Positions 9,452 to 12,777 of a stretch of 12,777 nucleotides of DNA are shown piece after piece. Source of the stretch: Fragilaria radians. Lineage: Eukaryota > Bacillariophyta > Fragilariophyceae > Fragilariales > Fragilariaceae. Position numbers and translations under genes: made by a program. Numbering within the stretch: position 1 is the stretch's first letter; the number at the start of each line of letters is the position of its first letter. Where the stretch lies: the NCBI GenBank assembly GCA_900642245.1, contig CAAAJI010000660.1, forward strand, positions 1 to 12,777. The letters run 5' to 3'. The notes under the pieces are model-generated. The model was not told the DNA's origin. It saw only the letters and a program-made list of their open reading frames with translations, and searched no databases.

Positions 9452-9925
9452 ATGTCTTTTCAAGGCTCAGTGCAAAAAAGAGGGCAATTACAAGCACATT
9501 CAGACAATGCGCATGATTGAAAGTTCAATGTGACGCAAGTGCCTATTACACAACATGTCATCGATGTTGAAAATGCAAATGCACCATAGGATTGGAAGTT
9601 ATCAGGATTAAAAGTAAAGTGTAAATCAGGTATAACATGATTCATCTCCACTTAGATTGCAGAAGTGAACGGCATGATTGCCAATGACAACTATGACAAC
9701 AAGAATAACAACAATGAAACACAGCATGAATTGGATCCAGACACACTGGCAGAGATTCTTCAAGACAAACCTTATCTTAAATCATCATGTCATACTAAGG
9801 AAGTCAACCCAACGGACGTTGATGAGTTACTTAGAGAAAAACCAATTCTTTACACTGAGGATGATGCCATTGAATCTATTGAGCAGGTAGACGGTGCAGT
9901 TGAAAAGCAAAAAAGATTAGGATGA
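9452..9925 (+). pseudogene. Broken copia integrase C-terminus and integrase-RT linker
   Basis: One frame (frame 2) runs through this interval with stops at 9518, 9587, 9638 and 9653 and a final TGA at 9923-9925. KFNVTQVPITQHVIDVEN matches the copia integrase tail (x-x-P-I-T-x-x-V-I-D-x-V-N). It is followed by KSGIT*FIST*IAEVNGM, where the element consensus has D-S-x-W-I-A-G-V; the TAG at 9653 takes the place of the Trp. Then comes an Asn/Asp-rich, acidic linker (NDNYDNKNNNNETQ, ELDPDTLAEIL, EVNPTDVDELL), typical of the variable spacer before the reverse transcriptase. The 86-codon frame from GTG at 9665 is therefore a surviving piece of pol, not a small host gene. Confidence 0.7.
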
Positions 9926-10020
9926 GTTACAAGACCGACATACAGGATGAATCTTCATAGATGCAATCTCCAGATACAACCCGTCACAACAAAATATAGT
10001 ACGCAATTGAAACAGCCAAA

Positions 10021-10510
10021 GAAATAGCAAAAATAGAGCTGGATCAATTACAGAGATTCATTTATTTTGTAGATGTCAGTACGGTCACAAGAAGGATGTG
10101 TCAACAAAAGAACATTTGCCAATTGAAGCACACAATGAGGATACATAACTTGATTAGCAGAGGCAATTATTTTGTCATTAACAATTGAAGCTAGAGAGTA
10201 AAGACATTTGCTGGCTGTTGATGCTCCAAATGTATTTGTACAGCAGCCATCAGTATGCAAAAACTATGAACGGGGAATAATGATGATCAATCGCGCATTG
10301 GTGGACCTGCTGGTGGTATTTAATTAAGAAACATGAGACGCATATGACATTTGATATCAATGAAATGAAAACTTATGTCAAAGTGTTGAAAAGGCACTAT
10401 AGCAGCATAATTTACAAGCAAAAAAGCAAGACCACACATTCTACCAGCAATTGCATTCTTATGCACTAGATTTAAAAGACAAAATTAGAATAATTGGTTT
10501 AAACTCAAGA
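10021..10510 (+). pseudogene. Broken copia reverse transcriptase
   Basis: IAKIELDQLQRFIYFVDVST (10024-10083, frame 1) matches the start of the copia RT domain (x-K-E-L-x-Q-L-x-x-x-x-x-F-x-P-V-D). The frame then shifts to frame 2, where 10151-10320 reads AEAIILSLTIEARE*RHLLA, then VDAPNVFVQQ and ALVDLLV, the block T-E-A-x-x-x-S-x-x-I-D-A-x-E-x-R-x-V-A-x-V-D-I-P-x-A-F. NENLCQSVEKAL at 10361-10396 and FYQQLHSY at 10439-10462 follow, like x-V-x-K-A-L-Y-G-x-L-Q-A-x-x-x-F-Y-x-x-L. The catalytic V-D-D segment was not found. There are many stops (10199, 10322 and others), so it is inactive. Confidence 0.72.
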
Positions 10511-10620
10511 AGGTAATGCATTTTCTGAAGGATCATAAGACAAAATATAGGCATTGACATTTGAAGATGCTGAAAAGATTCGATGATACTTGGATCCTGT
10601 ATTTGCAGTTCACGAAAAGT

Positions 10621-10940
10621 AACATTAAACGTAAATTGTCTCTATCTACAAAAGAGAGAGTGAATACAAGAAGTTTTACAGAAGAAGCGGAATTGGTGTC
10701 ATAATTTTGTATCAACAGTTTTGTAGACTAAGTTACTTTTGTTGTGACAAGGGTATAAATCAAAGCAAAACAGTATTTAACCGTTGTAACCAAAGATCAA
10801 GGAAACTAGACGAAAATGGAAAGAAGAGTACACTTAAAAATCAAAGGTTTCATACTAATATTTTAATTGAAAGAAACAACTGTCGTTTGCATAACATTTA
10901 ATGAATTACAAGGTAGCAGCCTATGCTAGATGAAAACTCA
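10621..10940 (+). pseudogene. Broken copia RNase H
   Basis: Frame 1 reads STKERVNTRSFTEEAELVS up to TAA 10702-10704, matching K-x-N-T-K-S-S-T-E-A-E-L-V of copia RNase H. The frame shifts to frame 3 (10707-10901), where YFCCDKGINQSKTVF and LDENGKKSTLKNQRFHTNI match Y-F-L-x-x-Q-G-Y ... and L-E-x-N-G-K-x-S-S-x-K-R-T-R-H-I-N-I. FNELQGSSL just after resembles the F-T-K-P-L-Q-G-S-L-F end. Together these show that the 3' part of pol is present and in normal order. Confidence 0.75.
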
Positions 10941-11309
10941 AAATATATGTTGCGTGAAAATGCCTGAACAGCAGGAGTCTTTTGGAATTTCTATAATACA
11001 CTCAGAAGAATATAGTAAACAGAAAATTAAGGGACACAGAAGAATGCTTGTAAAGCATTACTCTTTTTATCTTGTATTAGAAGCAAGATTCATGACAACA
11101 TTTTAGTGTCTAGTCACCCTCCAAGAAAGTGCCTTGACAATACCCAAAGAGCACTGCACAATGGTAGATTCAGATCAACAGCTGGATTCCTTACACACCA
11201 GGAAGATTATAATTGTATTAATTGCAATATAGATCAAGAATTGTATCGTAAAGGTAAAAAACAAACAGAAAGTTCAAATAGTATGGTAGAAATTACCTTT
11301 CACATGACC
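10941..11309. other. Spacer between copia relic and PPR gene
   Basis: This stretch should contain any surviving 3' LTR and the PPR gene's 3' UTR. I could not find a direct repeat of it elsewhere in the window, nor a clear polypurine tract or TG...CA boundary. No gene is seen. Confidence 0.5.
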
Positions 11310-12777
11310 TCAAAGGATGATTCGAACTCGTCGATCTCCCTGACGTCTCTTATCATTGGAGTCGTAATTGGTACACTCTACCGTCAAAAGAGATTCAAAT
11401 TGTTCACCAAGCACAACCGAGCTCCTTGATTGGGAAGATTTTGAATCGCCCAACGCCTTTCGCTTTCCAGATTGGTAACATTGCAATGCCATTTCATTGA
11501 CCAGCACTCCCTTTTCCTTGTTCATTGCGTACACGACTCTAAGAGCAATATCAGGCCGAAGCGCTCGGCCGCATACGTGTAACAATCCATGATAGGCAGC
11601 AAGCAAGGTCTTAGACTCTAGGGGTGATTCTTTGGTTGATTTTGAATTTGACGATAAACATTTCTGTCGGATCCCTCCTTTCCAAGCTTTCAGGGCTCCA
11701 TCAATATTGGAACCAAAGCAGCGAAAAACTGCATTGACGAATCGACCATCAACTGGAATATTTGCCCTTGTGGCATTTTGGAATAGCTCCAAAGCAGCAA
11801 CATTAGATGATTCCTCGTCATCGTCATGCTGGAAAACGGAAGCCACTAGGCAATAGGTTTGACTGTTCGGCTTGGGTGTTCGAAAGGGGACCAAGATGTC
11901 GCCATTCATGATTTGTAAAAGTTTCTTCGCTGCCATGGAATAAGTTAATCCCTCGAAATAGGGCGACAGTAAAGTTTGAGGCAATGTTCCTACAGTTGTT
12001 AAATTGTGTCGCAAGTAATTTGCGGCATCAGATGACGCAATCCTCAACCTTGGAGTATCTTCCGCGGATGCACTTTCTGATAGAGAACCCAACAAGGCAT
12101 TCCATGTTTTGATGTCATTAACTTCACCATGGAACATATCAAATAGATAGCAAGCCGAGGAAGGATCTTCGGCTTCTCCGCAAGCTGTCAAAAGTGCACG
12201 TAAAACGACTGGGGTGACCTCAATATCCATGAAGATCATAGCATCACATAAAAGGCTTAAGATGTCCAAAGTGTTCTTGACCGTGCCTAGCATAATTGTG
12301 AATGTATACTCATCAGGTTTTACGTTGGAGCTCATCATCATTTGATAAAGATTGTACATCTCATCCCGAGCGTCTGCCTTCTCGACGTTTGACTTTGATC
12401 GCAAAGCACTATTGCTCAATCCGTTGAGAAGAATGTTGTATAGCCTTGTTGATGGCTTAGGTACAGTCGTCGCAAAAACCGACTTCCCAGACATTGTAGC
12501 GTGAAACAAAGTCTGAGCTGCCTGGATTTCCCCCTCCATCACCAATGTATTGAGAAAAGAAGATATTGCGCGCTCAATTTTGCTTGGTTCTGATCGATTG
12601 CGCTTTGCAAATTCCGTTACCAATTCTATCATTCGTGGTATTCCATATACTCGAAGAATAGGCATCAAAGCCAAATCTAATGTGTAGCCATCTGGTTGCA
12701 ACAGTGGGTCTTGCATCATCTGATTCAATAGGTCCATGGCTTCTGCATCAAATGCCTGTCCCTCACTACAAATCGCC
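11310..12777 (-). CDS. Pentatricopeptide-repeat (PPR) protein, 5' end outside window
   Basis: The reading frame is open from the window edge (12777) to TGA at 11312-11310, 488 residues without an intron; the Met at 12737 is internal. PPR proteins are helical-repeat RNA-binding proteins, mostly acting on mitochondrial or plastid transcripts. Visible repeat units include AEAMDLLNQMMQDPLLQPDG, TRLYNILLNGLSN, MYNLYQMMMSSNVKPDEYTF continuing TIMLG, and KTWNALLGSLSES, matching the helix-turn-helix form ending in V-x-P-D-x-x-T-x-x-x-L. Later repeats are degenerate. The last 60 residues are Ser/Lys/Arg-rich with no DYW or SMR domain. Targeting cannot be judged without the N-terminus. An organellar RNA-processing or translation role is inferred from the family. 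Confidence 0.85.
   Translation of the reverse strand, partial: AICSEGQAFDAEAMDLLNQMMQDPLLQPDGYTLDLALMPILRVYGIPRMIELVTEFAKRNRSEPSKIERAISSFLNTLVMEGEIQAAQTLFHATMSGKSVFATTVPKPSTRLYNILLNGLSNSALRSKSNVEKADARDEMYNLYQMMMSSNVKPDEYTFTIMLGTVKNTLDILSLLCDAMIFMDIEVTPVVLRALLTACGEAEDPSSACYLFDMFHGEVNDIKTWNALLGSLSESASAEDTPRLRIASSDAANYLRHNLTTVGTLPQTLLSPYFEGLTYSMAAKKLLQIMNGDILVPFRTPKPNSQTYCLVASVFQHDDDEESSNVAALELFQNATRANIPVDGRFVNAVFRCFGSNIDGALKAWKGGIRQKCLSSNSKSTKESPLESKTLLAAYHGLLHVCGRALRPDIALRVVYAMNKEKGVLVNEMALQCYQSGKRKALGDSKSSQSRSSVVLGEQFESLLTVECTNYDSNDKRRQGDRRVRIIL

Larger units (their letters stand above)
8288..11000 (+). mobile_element. Degraded Ty1/copia LTR retrotransposon (CoDi-like), non-functional
   Basis: Short translations in changing frames give the copia order on one strand: gag (8288-8720), integrase C-terminus and linker (9452-9925), reverse transcriptase (10021-10510) and RNase H (10621-10940). 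Integrase preceding reverse transcriptase is the copia order and excludes gypsy. Each part has several stops and frameshifts. The catalytic core of integrase was not found between 8721 and 9451, where only about 730 bases remain, so a deletion or extreme decay is likely. Limits are approximate: flanking LTRs and a target-site duplication were not seen. Similarity is to the diatom copia families as I remember them, unverified by search. Confidence 0.75.

Noticed and set aside
9665..9925. A small acidic Asn-rich host protein
   Set aside because: It starts only at GTG and is continuous in frame with integrase-tail sequence upstream; it is better explained as the copia integrase-RT linker.
10707..10901. 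A 64-residue basic small protein
   Set aside because: It has a TTG start, and its sequence matches the distal part of copia RNase H, so it is part of the relic.
11320..11345. tRNA-like T-loop (GAGTTCGAATC on the minus strand)
   Set aside because: It lies in the PPR coding sequence, with no D-arm, anticodon arm or acceptor stem at the right distances.
11294..11360. Alternative reading of the PPR C-terminus in another frame (ending FESSFEVM)
   Set aside because: It looks protein-like, but it would need a frameshift or an intron of under 40 bases; no plausible splice pair was found, so the uninterrupted frame is kept.
1..12777. CRISPR array, prokaryotic operon or phage-type system
   Set aside because: No regularly spaced repeats, and spliced genes with plastid targeting show a eukaryotic nuclear sequence.

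Overview
The window is nuclear DNA of a eukaryotic microalga, most likely a diatom. The best evidence is a phosphoglycerate kinase gene whose first exon encodes a signal peptide ending in an 'AFAP'-type motif, the plastid-targeting signature of algae with red-derived secondary plastids. The short (63 and 67 nt) GT-AG introns, the AT-rich spacers and the decayed Ty1/copia remnants fit. Species cannot be named from this sequence.

Layout. Bases 1-226 hold two overlapping open frames at the left edge that may be the tail of a neighbouring gene. Bases 227-1779 show no gene. Bases 1780-2240 carry a broken copia integrase. At 2876-4987 (+) lies a complete two-exon multicopper oxidase of the ascorbate oxidase/laccase type with a signal peptide and all copper-ligand motifs. 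It converges on a complete two-exon plastid-type phosphoglycerate kinase (PGK) gene at 6755-5360 (-), with 372 bases between the two stop codons. The region upstream of PGK contains TGACGT- and TGACGC-type motifs resembling the CO2/cAMP-responsive elements described in diatoms. Bases 7000-8287 contain no identifiable gene. From about 8288 to 11000 (+) lies a second, more complete but heavily decayed copia element: gag, an unclear interval where the integrase core is expected, integrase tail and linker, reverse transcriptase, RNase H. At the right edge a pentatricopeptide-repeat (PPR) protein gene runs on the minus strand, with its stop at 11310 and its start beyond the window.

The three host genes are not an operon and share no obvious pathway: a secreted oxidase, a Calvin-cycle/glycolytic kinase, and a probable organellar RNA-binding protein. 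The element remnants are the least obvious content: no long reading frame survives in them, and they appear only when short translations in shifting frames are read together. All family assignments come from reading motifs by eye, with no database search.
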